Source: Mycoemilia scoparia (taxonomy: Eukaryota; Kickxellomycota; Kickxellomycetes; Kickxellales; Kickxellaceae). From it: a stretch of 64,000 nt of DNA. Numbering within the stretch: position 1 is the stretch's first letter; each line of letters begins with the position of its first letter. The stretch covers positions 79,902 to 143,901 of the forward strand of contig JANBPU010000023.1 in assembly GCA_027575805.1 (NCBI GenBank). Direction: 5' to 3'. The notes beneath the pieces were generated by a model. The model had not been told where the DNA came from and did not search any database. It was given only the letters and a program-made list of their open reading frames with translations. Shown here one piece after another: positions 12,392 to 23,583 of the stretch. Both the position numbers and the translations under genes were made by a program.

Positions 12392-12639
12392 TATTAATAA
12401 CATTTAGTAGACATCTGCAAGCAATAAACCGAACTAATATTGAATTTCACAGTCATGGTTAGGACATGGATTTTGCCAAACATTTAAATATTAAATAGGT
12501 ATTTTTGAATGCTGGATTGAAAAGCTATTATTGGTGAAATATATATGTTTTTGTGCGAGCGTGTGGTAATTTACAAGAAAAGCTGGTATATATATATATA
12601 TGGGGAGGATATGCTTCCGATCCACAATTTTTGTAGAGT

Positions 12640-12918
12640 TTATTTGTTCTTGGTTAGGCGATAACTAAACTTCTTTCTTGTGTGGGAGAATTCACCCAAT
12701 TTGCGACCAATCATTTCCTCAGTGACAATTACGGGCAAGTAGCCATTACCATTGTGAACAAGGAACCGACCACCAACCATGTTGGGCATAATGGTGCAAG
12801 CGCGAGCCATTGTTTTTATAGGTGTTCCAGAACGGATCGCCTCTTGTAAATTTGGGAAATGCACAAAGTAAGGGCCCTTCCAGGCAGAACGGGCAAGCGA
12901 AACCATTGATGAGCGCAT
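12640..12918 (-). CDS. RSM19: Mitochondrial small-subunit ribosomal protein uS19m
   Basis: A single exon encodes 92 aa with the full uS19 pattern: [10 protein letters not shown] near the start, [21 protein letters not shown] in the middle and [17 protein letters not shown] at the end. These are the residues that contact the 16S-like rRNA head in the mitoribosome. The size equals that of fungal Rsm19 and bacterial S19. The N-terminus ([15 protein letters not shown]) is short, basic and serine-rich, which may be enough for import. A TA microsatellite lies just upstream (12937-12952). It is transcribed away from Hse1 across a 544-base spacer. Confidence 0.95.
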   Translation of the reverse strand: MRSSMVSLARSAWKGPYFVHFPNLQEAIRSGTPIKTMARACTIMPNMVGGRFLVHNGNGYLPVIVTEEMIGRKLGEFSHTRKKFSYRLTKNK

Positions 12919-13462
12919 GATCTATAGACCGGATATGTATATATATATATATACTGCGAGAACCTTTGGGCCGGGTAGCTGGGCAGGAAGGGATATTTGA
13001 TAAGCAAAGCAATGTAAGGACAAGGATTGGAAAAACCAAGATGATAGTGGTGGTATTTTGCATTGAAAAAGGAACAGTGGAAAATTAGGTGTAGACAACC
13101 TTCAACAGAAAATTTGATCTGGTGATTAGCCGTGATTCTAGACGGAGAGTCATGGAAAGCCCTAAAAGGAAGGGCTTGGAAAGAGAAGCGGATTTTCTCT
13201 TGGCAAGGCCTGAATGTTTGTGTGTGTGTGTTTGTGCATATGCGATGCTTCGCTATGTTAGGTGTCTCCTTTCGCAGGTCGGCCTGTCACAGCCTGGTAA
13301 CTCTTGGCACCACCAGCTTTCTTCTTTGGCACTTACTTATTTCCTATACAACCAGACATTTCTGCTTTCTACACCTTTCTCTAGCTATTATTGTATTTTT
13401 GAACACACTACTGTTTTATATACTTGCCTGACCTTGCATTTAGCCAGAAAGTTCCCTTCAAT
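12919..13462. promoter_or_regulatory. Divergent spacer between uS19m and Hse1
   Basis: The 544-base spacer contains a TA run (12937-12952) and a GT run near 13218-13232. A pyrimidine-rich stretch (13315-13400) precedes the Hse1 start. Open frames here have no recognisable coding pattern. Confidence 0.35.
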
Positions 13463-15963
13463 ATGTTCCGGTCTTCAAGCGCCGCCGAGGAGCTGGTCAG
13501 TAAGTAACGTCATTGGTACATTCAACGGTAGCTACATACAGCTATAGCACTGACTCTTTCATTAAAGGGCCCGAGGCACTAAATGCAGCATTCTTGCTAT
13601 CCACATTATATAGAGAAAGCGACCGATGAGAAGCTCACCACCGAAAACTGGGAGTTGATTATAAACATAAGTGATCGCATAACCTCTGCCGAAGAGTAAG
13701 CTGTCTGTCTACCCTTTTAGCCTCCACAAATTCAAATAGAAAGTAGGCTACGACACATACTATGTTTTAAATGACTAATAGAGCCAGCGAGTTCTTCAAG
13801 GCCATCAATAAACGCATGATGCACCGCAATGCCAATGTGCTCCTATACACCCTTTCGGTATGTTTGCCTACACATGTATATATGCATATACCAATTCCCA
13901 CATTGTATCTTATCCTTACTAACAACCATTCTGTTGCTTCTGCCAGCTGGTTGAATCCCTAGTCAAGAATCGTGGCCAGTATGCTAACCCCGAGGTAGCA
14001 TCCCGTGCCTTTACAACAACGCTAGTACGGGTTTTGAATGACAAGGTATGCTTTATCTCGTTGCAACGCTTGGCATGTGGCCTCTGCTTGCAATCTTTAA
14101 TATATGAGAGATTATCTTTGAAGGGCTAAATGCACGCTATGTATGGCAGTGTGTCAATTGATGATAACTTAGGCTGGCCAATATGCACGATGAAACTGGC
14201 CTACTAGCAAAACCCAGCCCTTCAAAAACAGCGATCCATATGACTGACAATGTATATATTTTTAATTATACAGAACACACACAGCGAAGTGAAAAAGCGC
14301 ATACTTGGCAACATCCAGCAGTGGGCATTCGACTTCCGCCAGGACTCAAACCTTAGTTTGATGGAGGAGACATACCTCAAACTACGTAGTGAAGGTAGGC
14401 TTTATCTGCCAATGGCGTCATGCTGTAATTCATAACTATAAATGACAGGCCTAAAACTGCTTTCTTACTATGCTGACAATTATAGGAATGCGCTTCCCTT
14501 CGCCTCAGAAACCAGAAAAGATCCCAAGGGTATGTAAACAGATGCACGCACAATATCCCAATACCTTGTTCCATTGTTATATACATCCGCATGGCCCTAA
14601 CACCACATCCTTTTTTGGATAGTCTGAGCGTGATCTTGAAAAAGAGGAAGAAGAATTGCAGCTGGCCTTGGCCCTATCCCTTTCTGACTACCAGAGCAAG
14701 TCAAACCAGGTAAGCTTTGTGTATTTACATCTATTATTTGCAAGACTAGTACCGGATATTCAGACTCATGTTCTGCAATTGCATTTTAGAAAAGCAACCA
14801 TATCCGCCAAGAGATCAAGCGTCAATCTGAGAATTCACAATCTGGCGCCTCGTCATCCGCAGAGAGAAAGGCTACGCTTTCTCAAAAGAAACTAAAGGTC
14901 AAAGCGCTTTACGATTTCAAGGCCACAGAGTCCGGAGAACTGGGCTTTTACAAAGACGATGTGATCACTGTACTTGACCAAAAGTTCCGCGACTGGTGGA
15001 AAGGGGAGCTACGTGGACACACAGGAATCTTCCCTGCAAATTTCGTTCAGCTTGTTGATGGCTCCAAAGCCAGCACGGCTAAAAGGACCGATATTGAATC
15101 ACAGGTATTCAGCGAAGCAGAAAACATTGAGATCCTGCTTAGAAAGCTCAGCAGAATAGATCCAAGGCGCGAAAACCTTTCTGAAAACGAGGAAATCCAG
15201 GTATTTATCTATAAAAACCACTGCACAATTCTATTAAAATATATGCTTAATGTTTACAAGCAGCGGCCTAACCCAACGCGCACTCATTCATAGTCCCTGT
15301 ATAGCTCCACTCTATCGCTCCGTCCAAAGATCGTCAGCCTGATAGAGGAGTATGCTCGCAAGAAGGAAAAGCTTGAGGAAATCAACCGGCAGATATCTTT
15401 TGCAAATCAGACATACGACGGCCTAATGAACCCATCATTCAATCCCGGCCAGCAACCGCCACCACCACATCGTAAGTTGAGAAAAACTTTCTAGATACAT
15501 TTTAGATGCCAAAAACCTCGTTTCTGGAAAGACGCTTATTGATGCATTCCTGAGCATGTGGACTGCTGCCTTTACCTGTTATTCTAATCTTAATCCATAA
15601 CACTGTATCTTTTATTGTCATTTAGTCTACGGGTCTGACCCATACATTAACCAGCAACAACAACCACCACCACAGACGTATCAGCCACATCCTCCTGCCC
15701 AGCAGCCACCCTATCCTCAGCAACACCAATATATGCCACAAGGACAAGCATACCAACCATATTCGTCTGCACCCCACATTCCTCAACAACCACCGCCACA
15801 ACAGCAGCCGCCACTGCACCCAGCACAGCCCCAATACAGCAACCAGGCACCACCGACCCAGGCCAGTACCTCGGTTTACCAAACCCAGCCAGTACACCCC
15901 CATGGATCCCAGCAGCAGGCATATCCTGCCAGCAATGCCCCAACATACCTCAGTCCATACTAA
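13463..15963 (+). CDS. HSE1: ESCRT-0 subunit Hse1 (STAM homologue)
   Basis: Ten exons give 490 aa: 13463..13499, 13614..13695, 13782..13857, 13947..14045, 14274..14394, 14486..14529, 14623..14709, 14790..15200, 15294..15471 and 15626..15963. With Vps27, Hse1 binds ubiquitinated cargo on endosomes and recruits ESCRT-I. Domains in order: VHS (~1-140; KKATDEKLTTENWELI, then VKNRGQYANPEVASRAF), a ubiquitin-interacting motif (~158-175; EEEELQLALALSLSDYQ), SH3 (~217-275; VKALYDF, then DWWKGELRG, then GIFPANFVQL), the GAT-like core (SLRPKIVSLIEEYARKKEKL) and a C-terminal Q/P-rich tail. The acceptor at 15292 rather than 15303 keeps the LYSSTLSLRPK block in frame. The intron 14046-14273 holds an inverted-repeat element. 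The domain order and size are typical of fungal Hse1. Confidence 0.95.
14102..14241. mobile_element. Family-1b inverted-repeat element in an Hse1 intron
   Basis: About 140 bases. The left end is ATATGAGAGATTATCTTTGA followed by AGGGCTAAATGCA; the right end is AGCCCTTCAAAAACAGCGAT followed by CCATAT. The inner part (TTGGCCAATATGCA-like, GAAACTGGCCTACTAG) matches copies near 20532 and 10931. It makes up most of the 228-nt intron. Confidence 0.75.
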
Positions 15964-16192
15964 TAACCTCATACTAACACATTAGTAAATTTACTATAGT
16001 ATAACTAATAGCATATTTGTATATTTGCTTGTATGCTGACTACTTTTTCGCAATGTTGTATCAAGATTTTGGAAATGAAGTTATATAATTCGAAGCTACA
16101 TAGCTTTTGTCATTTGATTGAAACATGCATCGTTGGCATCTTAATCTAATGTGGTGATGCTTTTTATTCTGAAAAATAATACGATTGATCCA

Positions 16193-16952
16193 CTATTTAA
16201 CATAGGCATCAAAAGCCCCCTCCATGTTTAGTACCTTCTTTGGCCTGTATGTGAAAGGCATGATACCTAACCATTTGAAAACCCATACATATATAGTTTT
16301 AGTAATAGTGCAAAATGCTGCACTAGGTACGATTTGAAGGGATAAACAGATTTGAGTACTTACCAAAGGCACGGGCTCTCCTGATGGCCTTGGCGACCTT
16401 TCTCTGTGATTTTGCGCTAAGCTTTGTCATGTACTTGGGCTTGATGCGTCCCATCTCTGTCACGTATTCAGACAAAATCCTCGAGTTTTTGTATTCATGC
16501 AATGGGTTTATTCCCAGCCTTTTGAAAGGATCAATAGACCTTTTTTCTCCGAATAGACTTTCCTGCGTCTTTTGGTTCCCCTCGTTAAGATCCCGGGGCT
16601 TATAAACCTCTTTGGCCTGGAACTTGTTCATATACTGGACATTATTTGGGCCCGGTCTCACTATTGTATTTAAACCATAGTATTAGGCATTATTTCTGTT
16701 CATGTCCTTATTTTTTCCTGGCAATTTATGGCTTAATTATTCTTGAATTTATGCTGCGAATTGCTTACCTGCCATTTTAATTGGATTGAGCAAATTGTTG
16801 AGGTCTTTCTTGGCCTTGGAAATTGCTGTTTTTGACTTCATGATTGCTGCCTCCCCTTCTGCATTTTGTTGTTGAAGTGCTGTGTGATGGAAGGTTCTGA
16901 AGAAACTGAATCCCTGAGGAGCTCTTTTAAAATATGTCCTAACGCACTGCAT
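16193..16952 (-). CDS. RSM18: Mitochondrial small-subunit ribosomal protein bS18m
   Basis: Three exons give 184 aa: complement(join(16193..16266,16364..16660,16769..16952)). The start is the first ATG in frame and opens a likely import presequence rich in R, F and H (QCVRTYFKRAPQGFSFF). The S18 core is clear: DPFKRLGINPLHEYKNSRIL, then YVTEMGRIKPKYMTKLSAKS, then QRKVAKAIRRARAFG. A GTAAGT donor directly after RARAFG and an acceptor at 16267-16268 add the last exon IMPFTYRPKKVLNMEG, which ends FDAYVK and stops. Without that exon the frame reads into unlikely sequence. Role: structural protein of the mitoribosome small-subunit platform. Confidence 0.93.
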
Positions 16953-17223
16953 TTCCTTCTCTATTATTATCAATGTGTCTTGTTTCTGAAAACTATATGG
17001 TGCTAAATCAAAAAATGAAAGTCAAGTTGCCTGTCATTTCCCATATCTTTGTTTTCTTGTCCTTTTGAAAACTTGCCTATAGATACCAACCAAATTGGCC
17101 TTAATTTTCAAATCGCCTGATCCTTGATCAAAATTATACTCCTCTCTAGCTCTTTATTCAAAGGCATCTTTTCATGAAAAAATGGGCTATTTATTGTGCA
17201 AGTGTATACATTTAAAACAACGA

Positions 17224-17979
17224 CTATTTCTCTTGTTGGTCCAAAACCACGCTAGCATACGGCTGCAGCTTCCACAAAGCTACACAAAGATCCATTTGCG
17301 ATTTATCCAAATTATCTTTGGCCAAGATTTTTGACAATAACTCCTGTATAAATCCATGTATATTCATGTCAGTATTGTCTGGTCGCAAAATAATATATTC
17401 CATTGCTTCTTTTTCATAAATCAAACTAACCTTTAATTGGAATTCCTTTTCAAAATGGAAGATCAACTCCTATAATTTTCCATCATTATTCTTAATACAT
17501 TGATATGATTTGAGTTCTTGGTATATTTATGCATTCTCATCAACTTACTTTTTCATTCACAGCTTCCATAGATTCTCGTAGATGGTCATACATTTTGTGT
17601 AGTATTATGCGAACTATAGTATATAGGCTTCAATATCAGAAACAAAACACCAAGCCATTGCCGTCTTTCTATTAATAATCTCAAAAGGACATCTTACATT
17701 CTCCAACCCCTTGGGCCAGTTTGCCTAGTATATAAAATTGTCACTACTATCAGCCCTGATCCGTATGTGTGCACTTTAAAACCATATATATATATATATA
17801 TAATATATAGACACCCTCAACTAACCATATGCCTTATCACCTTCGATAGACTTTATCCAATGTTTTTGCCTTGCACTCCATTCGCTGGTCCTAGTTTTTA
17901 TAAAGCACCTGCTTATATTTAATGGCTGGTTATCAGTATTCAAAAAGTGAATTGTATTGTAGACTCACAGGCTGTCCAT
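17224..17979 (-). CDS. Small helical protein of unkn own function (132 aa)
   Basis: Five exons: complement(join(17224..17469,17549..17613,17698..17724,17841..17890,17969..17979)). All four introns have GT-AG ends, all junctions keep phase, and the model opens with MDSLTSEWSARQKHWIKSIE. The first exon is 11 nt, so the 5' end is less certain than the rest. Expected structure: mostly helical, with a charged middle (MEAVNEKELIFHFEKEF) and C-terminal helices (ELLSKILAKDNLDKSQ). No signal peptide, membrane segment or metal motif is visible. The size and composition resemble small subunits of nuclear complexes (Mediator, kinetochore), but I cannot place it. It sits tail to tail with nothing and head to head with SF3A3, sharing about 240 bases. 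Confidence 0.7.
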
Positions 17980-18220
17980 CGCGATAATTACCAATGGAAT
18001 TAAATGAATAGACCCCTTAGCATAAAAAGCATGCGTGCAATGCTTTAACCTCATATTCCAATAGAGATCGAATCTATAGCCATCAAGAAATGGGTATCTC
18101 TGGTTATGGGCTACCCATAATATTAACGCCGCTACTGAAACTATGGCGCCCAGCTTTTATTTTTTCCAGATTAATAAATCTCATTCATCATATACTTATA
18201 CCAATCATCTACCATCAAAC

Positions 18221-20097
18221 ATGGAAAGCATAATTGAACAGCAACGAATTGCTTTTGAAGAGATTGAACGGCTGCAGCAGGCTTCGGTCGATTTATACCT
18301 GCAACCAGTATTAACCCACAAGGATAATCTCCTACGCGAACAGAAAATCAGCCACTTTGTTGACCAAATCCAGAAACTGAGCAAAACTCAGCTTGAAGTT
18401 TACAATGATGAATCGGAAAAGCGCAAAAAGGAGCTCACTGATATGTCTGGCAATAGTGCATTCAAGGAGTTTTACTCCAGACTGGACGATATAAAGCACC
18501 ATCATAAACAAAATCCATTCCTTGTAGCCGAACCTATGGAGCTTGAGTATTTGAAGTATAAAAGAATTGACACTTCTGAAAATGGCCGCCATAAAATTGA
18601 TGATAAGGACAAAGATAATAAGCCCGATGAATCTTTGAAGCTATCGTTCGCTACTGAACAGGACTATGAGCAGTTGGAGGCAATGTTTTCTGGCGAAGAA
18701 GTGTTGGGTCGTTATCTAGATCTTAATGTCCAACACACTATCTACCTAAATCTCAAGGGTGCATCTAAGCTATCCTACATTGACTACTTGAAACAATTTG
18801 GTGCATTTGAAAGATACCCTCAAGCCAACAAGAATGCAAACTATTTAGAGCAAGTAATCCCTTCGAATATCACTACCTATATATGCAAATCAAACGCATG
18901 TTTTCTAAACAATTGTTTATAAATTTTTAGGTACCTTGAAAACCTCCGAGATTATCTAGAAGGGTTTTTCAAAAGATCCAATCCCCTACTCGATATCCAA
19001 GAAATTCAACAAAAATCAATACAAAAGTTTGAAAAAGACTGGAAGAGTGGGAAGGCAAAGGGCTGGGATTTGAATCAGCAGCAAGAAAAAAGCAATGATT
19101 TATTCTGCACACCGTGTAAGTATATGATTTGAGTTAGATGAACGATTGACTCTAATTTCAGTTCACAACAACTTGGATTAATGAAATATAATACCTTTGA
19201 ATAACCCATCTAGGTAACAAGCTGTTCCAAACTGAATCCACTTTTAAAAACCACCTTGGTGGTCGAAAGCATAAGAAAGCAGCAACCAAAGTATTGAGTA
19301 CGGCTGATAACCCTGGAAATCAAAAAGCAGACCTACCACACAAACATGAAAATATTGCCAGACTAGAGTATATTATAAGAGAGTATATACAGGTACTGAA
19401 AAAGACAATACAAAACACTCACGAAAATGTAGAAAGAAAACAGGCATTAACTGGAAATGAGCGCGATGTAAGCAATAACCTATATATATATATATATATA
19501 TATCATTCTACCTTAATATAAACAACTTTAACCCAATTTTATACCACTTTGCACACTTAGCAAGAAATGCAGGAAGAAAATATTGAGATCCCAGACTCTG
19601 ATGAGGACGATGAAGAACATATCTACAACCCACTTAAACTTCCTTTGGGCTGGGATGGCAAACCCATCCCATACTGGCTTTACAAGCTACATGGACTTGG
19701 TGTTGAATATCCATGTGAAATCTGCGGAAACTATATATACAAAGGAAGAAAAGCATTCGACCGCCACTTCCAGGAAGCACGACATGCAAGTAACATGCGC
19801 CGCCTTGGTATTACAAATACAAGACAATTCCATGACATCACCAAAATAGACGATGCAATCAAATGTAGGCCATGCACATCATCTTAAGCTTATTGTGGTT
19901 TATTTGTCATTTATATTGATATTAACCAAACATATTTAATGTATATTAATATAGTGTGGGAAAAGGTAAAACAGCAGTCCTCTATGCTTAGCAGCGCAGT
20001 AGCCAATCCAGAAACTTTCGAAGAGTTTGAGGATAATGAAGGCAATGTGTTTAACAAAAAAACCTATGAGGATCTTAAGCGTCAGGGCCTAATATAG
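18221..20097 (+). CDS. SF3A3: Splicing factor SF3A subunit 3 (Prp9/Sap61)
   Basis: Five exons give 504 aa: 18221..18849, 18931..19115, 19214..19467, 19561..19864 and 19955..20097. SF3A3 is a core U2 snRNP protein required for pre-spliceosome assembly. The N-terminal region has the family's EYLKYKR- and [12 protein letters not shown] blocks. A first C2H2 finger ([18 protein letters not shown]) is followed by [17 protein letters not shown], the nearly invariant [20 protein letters not shown], the matrin-type zinc finger ([19 protein letters not shown]) and the terminal [13 protein letters not shown]. Human SF3A3 is 501 aa. The first intron (18850-18930) needs a GC donor (GCAAGT): only a phase-2 cut gives the conserved YLENLRDYL after the junction. 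A TA microsatellite lies in the intron near 19480-19502. Confidence 0.95.
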
Positions 20098-20415
20098 TTT
20101 ACTTTTACTGAGTTTCATTTTCTAATAGATTTTGTCTAATAACAAATGAAATAGGTTCACAGTTATATCTAAACAATAATAACAGGTTATCTAGGAAGAT
20201 TTTATTTAATAGTATCCACAGCTCTAATTAACATAGTATAGTACCGATATGGCTAGTACTCCAGAAATTAATCTAGTAACATTTTAGAGGAGATCGCACC
20301 ATCTATATATTCTGTCAATTAAACTGGATAGGTAAATATTGAAGGGAAATAGTTCTGTGTGCAATTAATCATGGAAGATGATAAAACTAAGCAATGTTTT
20401 TTATATAACGTTAAT

Positions 20416-20536
20416 ATATGGATCATAATTTTTGAAGGGTGAATTTTGGTGACCACTGATTATAGGGGCTATCACAGCTAAATGGATGTCCAGTTTTACT
20501 AGTAAACTTTTACCCTTCAAAAATTATTGCCCATAT
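20416..20536. mobile_element. Family-1a inverted-repeat element (MITE-like)
   Basis: About 121 bases with near-perfect ends: left ATATGGATCATAATTTTTGA then AGGGTG, right CACCCTTC-like (TACCCTTC) then AAAAATTATTGCCCATAT. The core holds ATGGATGTCCAGTTTTACTA, shared with copies at 41568, 55236 and 60964. Confidence 0.8.
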
Positions 20537-20676
20537 TAATAGTAAACTTTGAAAGGCTAAATGCAGATAGTGCATGATGATATGTTGGCCAATGATAATA
20601 TTGACTGGACAATATACAGGTTGAAACTGACCTACTAGTAAAAATCAGTAGCCCTTCAAAAATTATTGCCCATATA
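20532..20676. mobile_element. Family-1b inverted-repeat element
   Basis: About 145 bases abutting the previous copy and sharing its CCATAT end. The left end is degenerate (TAGTAAACTTTGAAAGGCTA); the right end is intact (AGCCCTTCAAAAATTATTGC). The core TTGGCCAATGATAATATTGA and CTGACCTACTAGTAAAAAT mark subfamily b. Confidence 0.7.
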
Positions 20677-21091
20677 TCTTGTTTACTTTTAACTAATTAG
20701 CTAATAAAACATGTGCCAGCTACTGTCTTTTCTATTTACTCTTATGAGTAATTACTTTACTAGCTTAAATATAATTCATCATCTTTTTATTCTCATAAAT
20801 ATTTTTATTTTTTATTTTCATAAATAAAACTCTAATAAGGTACTTTTGGTATTTATTTATTGGTGTGATATCCTTCAGTGTCACACATATCATTGTGTTT
20901 ACTCAAAAACAATTGGATCACTACATCTAATAAAGCAGTAATAAGAAAATCATTGATTAAAGAAATCAGATTTATATGGTCAGAGTTCACAAGGCTTTGG
21001 GCAAACTGTGCCCCCCTCCCCCAGGAATTGCACATGAAAAAGCTCATGGTTGGGCCAAAATCTGAGGGTTTATTTCTGCCTGCCATACATT

Positions 21092-21488
21092 TGACAGAAT
21101 CTCCTTTGAAGGTGTACCAGAAGGATACCCTGGATAATAGCCAATAACTTGTCAAACTCTTGCTAAAATGTATAGCTTGTGAGCAGATTTCCAGGGAATG
21201 TATTTGAGTATCAATATGTTTCCTTTTGATGAAGAACCTGCCATTTAATAGATCACTAGTGAAATTTCACCATATGGATCATGATTTTTGAAGGGTACCT
21301 TTTGGTGGACAATGATTAAAGATGCAGCCCCAGCCAAATGGCAGAACCTCCTTTAAAAATGCAACAGAATAATACACTGTATAATAGACAATAATCTGAC
21401 AGGCTCCAACCAAAGCATATTTGTTATGGGCTGATTTGCAGGGAATGTATGTGGGTACAGGGTTGTTCCTTTTAGAGGAAATCCTGTG
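21092..21488. repeat. Two family-2 repeats with a family-1 end between them
   Basis: Copies at 21092-21242 and 21341-21488 share AGAATCTCCTTTGAAGG-like starts, a middle GATTTGCAGGGAATGTATG-like block and TTCCTTTTGATGAAGAAC-like ends. The two outer ends are imperfect inverted repeats (CTCCTTT...AAAGG versus CCTTTT...GGAGAAC). Between them, at 21271-21335, is the left part of a family-1 element, cut off inside its core. Confidence 0.65.
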
Positions 21489-21711
21489 ATATGCAAATCT
21501 TCTATAGAAGTTTAAAAGCATCAACATTACAGCCATTTATCAATATTATACCATACACTTGACATTGTAGCAAATCTTTGCAATTTTGTTATAAATTGAA
21601 TTATCAAAGGTAACAAGTGGCATTTTGATAAATTATAAAAATACAATACTATAAAGATAGTTGGTGGAATGAAGATGGCTAGTTTCTGTGTTGTATGGAT
21701 CTAGATGGATC

Positions 21712-23583
21712 TTACAAAGGCTCAGTGGTGTCTTTTTCAGCATAACTAGCTACAAAGCTTTCAACATGCTGGGCCCAAGCAGGTACCTTTGCTGAAACTG
21801 AAGAAAGTCTTCTTTTTTTAGACCCTGAGACTCTGGCTGGCAGGTCTGTTTTTCTTTTTTCTGGTAGTGATGGTGTTTTTTTGTGCTGATTAGTTTTGGA
21901 TGACAGAATGACTTTGTGCTGTTTATCACCCTGACTGAGATTTTGGGGGGCTGGTATGGGAGTTTTGGGGGCCTGTAATTCATTTAGAGGTAGTGGTTTT
22001 GGTTCCTTAGGTTTAGGGGAAATCTTGGATTCTATTGGGCTTGGTCTCTGGGCATTGATTGGATATTCGCTGGTTGGCTCAGTGACAGCCACCTTTTTGG
22101 CGCAGCTCTGGCCATTGTTCTGTGGAGCATAGAGAGATCTGTGGATAGCTTTGCTGTGCTCAAGCAATTTGGTAAGCAAATGAGGTCTTACTTTGGACAA
22201 AAATTTGGGGATGTCTATAGGTGGGAAAAATTTTACAATTGTATCAAGAATGGTCAGGTGCTGAGGTGACAACGTGACCAATTGGTCCATGTCAGGAAAG
22301 TGTTTGGCACAGCCCGACTCAGAAACAAACGAGTCCATTATAATATCTAGGGCTTGGGCCTGGTTGATGTCTCTTTGATTTAGCTGCTCCTCAAGCGGCC
22401 TTTTTTCAAAAGATGGAACCACTTTACTGCCATTCTCAGGTTGAACGTTTTCCAAAACAGGCACTGACTGAACCTTGCACAAGAGTGGCTTGGAATTTAC
22501 CAAAGCATCATGTACAGGCGTAGCAGAAGTAGAGGTGTGATCTGTGCATGAGTCTTCAACATCGTCACTAGCAATTGCCAATGCCGATTTGAGCCCTCTT
22601 TCAACAGATGACATTGATACGCTGACATCATCACCAGTGGTATTACTGGGTGATGACTTCGGTTCATCATCAGATTCATCATCGTCAGATTCAATGCACC
22701 TAGTTTTTCCAGTCGCTGTAAAATACCAGTCGGGTATCCTACAGCTCCTAGTTAAAACATTGCTCCAATGCACCCTCTTTTTGCCCTTGTCTGAAATTGT
22801 AGAATCGTCTACAGGCAGTTCTGATACCTGGTCATCGTCGCCAGCTTTGTCACTATTTTTGTTGTTAACGCTATGCATTGGAGATGGTGGACGAGCTTTT
22901 TTCCCTGGGCCCGAATGTCTGTTAGATTTTCGGTTTCTGAAGGCAATAAATCCAAATAACAATGGCCTGCTAGCCCTGGCACCGCACACTCTAGGATCTT
23001 CAGGTTGCATGATTTCAAAAAACTCCTGCCAAGGTGTGTTAGCCTGCTGCGGAAAGATGAAAAAATTCTTTATTCCGTATGAATCTGGAACATCAATAGT
23101 AACGACCTTCTTTCGATCATGTAAAAAGGATACCACATGCTGGTATTCAGAAAAAGATGCACCGCTGGTTTTATCAAAATCTAGTGTGAAACCCGCGATG
23201 TCAAAGCATGCCTCATAATATACGTCCAGCATATAGTCAAGTGTTCGATTATAGTCACATGTTCCCTTCGCGATTATTTTGCCTGGAAATAGTTTGGCCC
23301 AGTTTATATCAGGTGGAGTGTTGTGTGTAGATAGCTTCATGACATTGATGGAGGTTGCTAGACCATTATCAATAATGACTTTACCCCTCCATATGGAAGC
23401 TGGCAGGACGGGCGGTCTATTTTCAGAAGTTACATTGCTAGAGGATGACAGCGAGGTTTTTGCAGGTAAATTTTCGGTACACTTGTGGTGCTTTTGACTA
23501 TTTTCTAACCGTCTGAAGCTATCATGGGCTGGAGACGACGATGAGATCATTACTTGACACGCAGGCGTTATGCATTTAAACAT
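21712..23583 (-). CDS. SPOC-domain protein
   Basis: A single exon encodes 623 aa from the ATG at 23583. The frame stays open for 71 more codons upstream, but that extension is hydrophobic and serine-rich, unlike the rest, so I take it as leader; if ATG 23796 were used the protein would have 694 aa. Residues ~63-210 match the SPOC fold found at the C-termini of Spen, Bye1, DIDO and PHF3 proteins: IWRGKVIIDNG, then LFPGKIIAKGTCDYNRTLDY, then FSEYQHVVSFLHDRKKVVTI and PLLFGFIAFRNR. SPOC domains bind phosphorylated partners such as the RNA polymerase II CTD. The rest is disordered, with an acidic stretch and a lysine/proline-rich C-terminus containing SGSKKRRLSS, a probable nuclear signal. I see no RRM or TFIIS-like domain, so SPOC stands alone. 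Probable transcription regulator. Confidence 0.7.
   Translation of the reverse strand: MFKCITPACQVMISSSSPAHDSFRRLENSQKHHKCTENLPAKTSLSSSSNVTSENRPPVLPASIWRGKVIIDNGLATSINVMKLSTHNTPPDINWAKLFPGKIIAKGTCDYNRTLDYMLDVYYEACFDIAGFTLDFDKTSGASFSEYQHVVSFLHDRKKVVTIDVPDSYGIKNFFIFPQQANTPWQEFFEIMQPEDPRVCGARASRPLLFGFIAFRNRKSNRHSGPGKKARPPSPMHSVNNKNSDKAGDDDQVSELPVDDSTISDKGKKRVHWSNVLTRSCRIPDWYFTATGKTRCIESDDDESDDEPKSSPSNTTGDDVSVSMSSVERGLKSALAIASDDVEDSCTDHTSTSATPVHDALVNSKPLLCKVQSVPVLENVQPENGSKVVPSFEKRPLEEQLNQRDINQAQALDIIMDSFVSESGCAKHFPDMDQLVTLSPQHLTILDTIVKFFPPIDIPKFLSKVRPHLLTKLLEHSKAIHRSLYAPQNNGQSCAKKVAVTEPTSEYPINAQRPSPIESKISPKPKEPKPLPLNELQAPKTPIPAPQNLSQGDKQHKVILSSKTNQHKKTPSLPEKRKTDLPARVSGSKKRRLSSVSAKVPAWAQHVESFVASYAEKDTTEPL

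Larger units (their letters stand above)
20098..21711. other. Repeat-filled intergenic region
   Basis: The 1.6 kb contains no convincing gene. It holds two family-1 elements (20416-20536, 20532-20676), a family-1 left end at 21271-21335 and two family-2 copies (21092-21242, 21341-21488). A further segment (20979-21075, GTTCACAAGGCTTTGGGC-like) recurs near 24519. The remainder is very AT-rich. Confidence 0.7.

Noticed and set aside
15622..15972. 116-codon minus-strand frame rich in W, V and L
   Set aside because: It is the antisense shadow of the Q/P-rich tail of Hse1.
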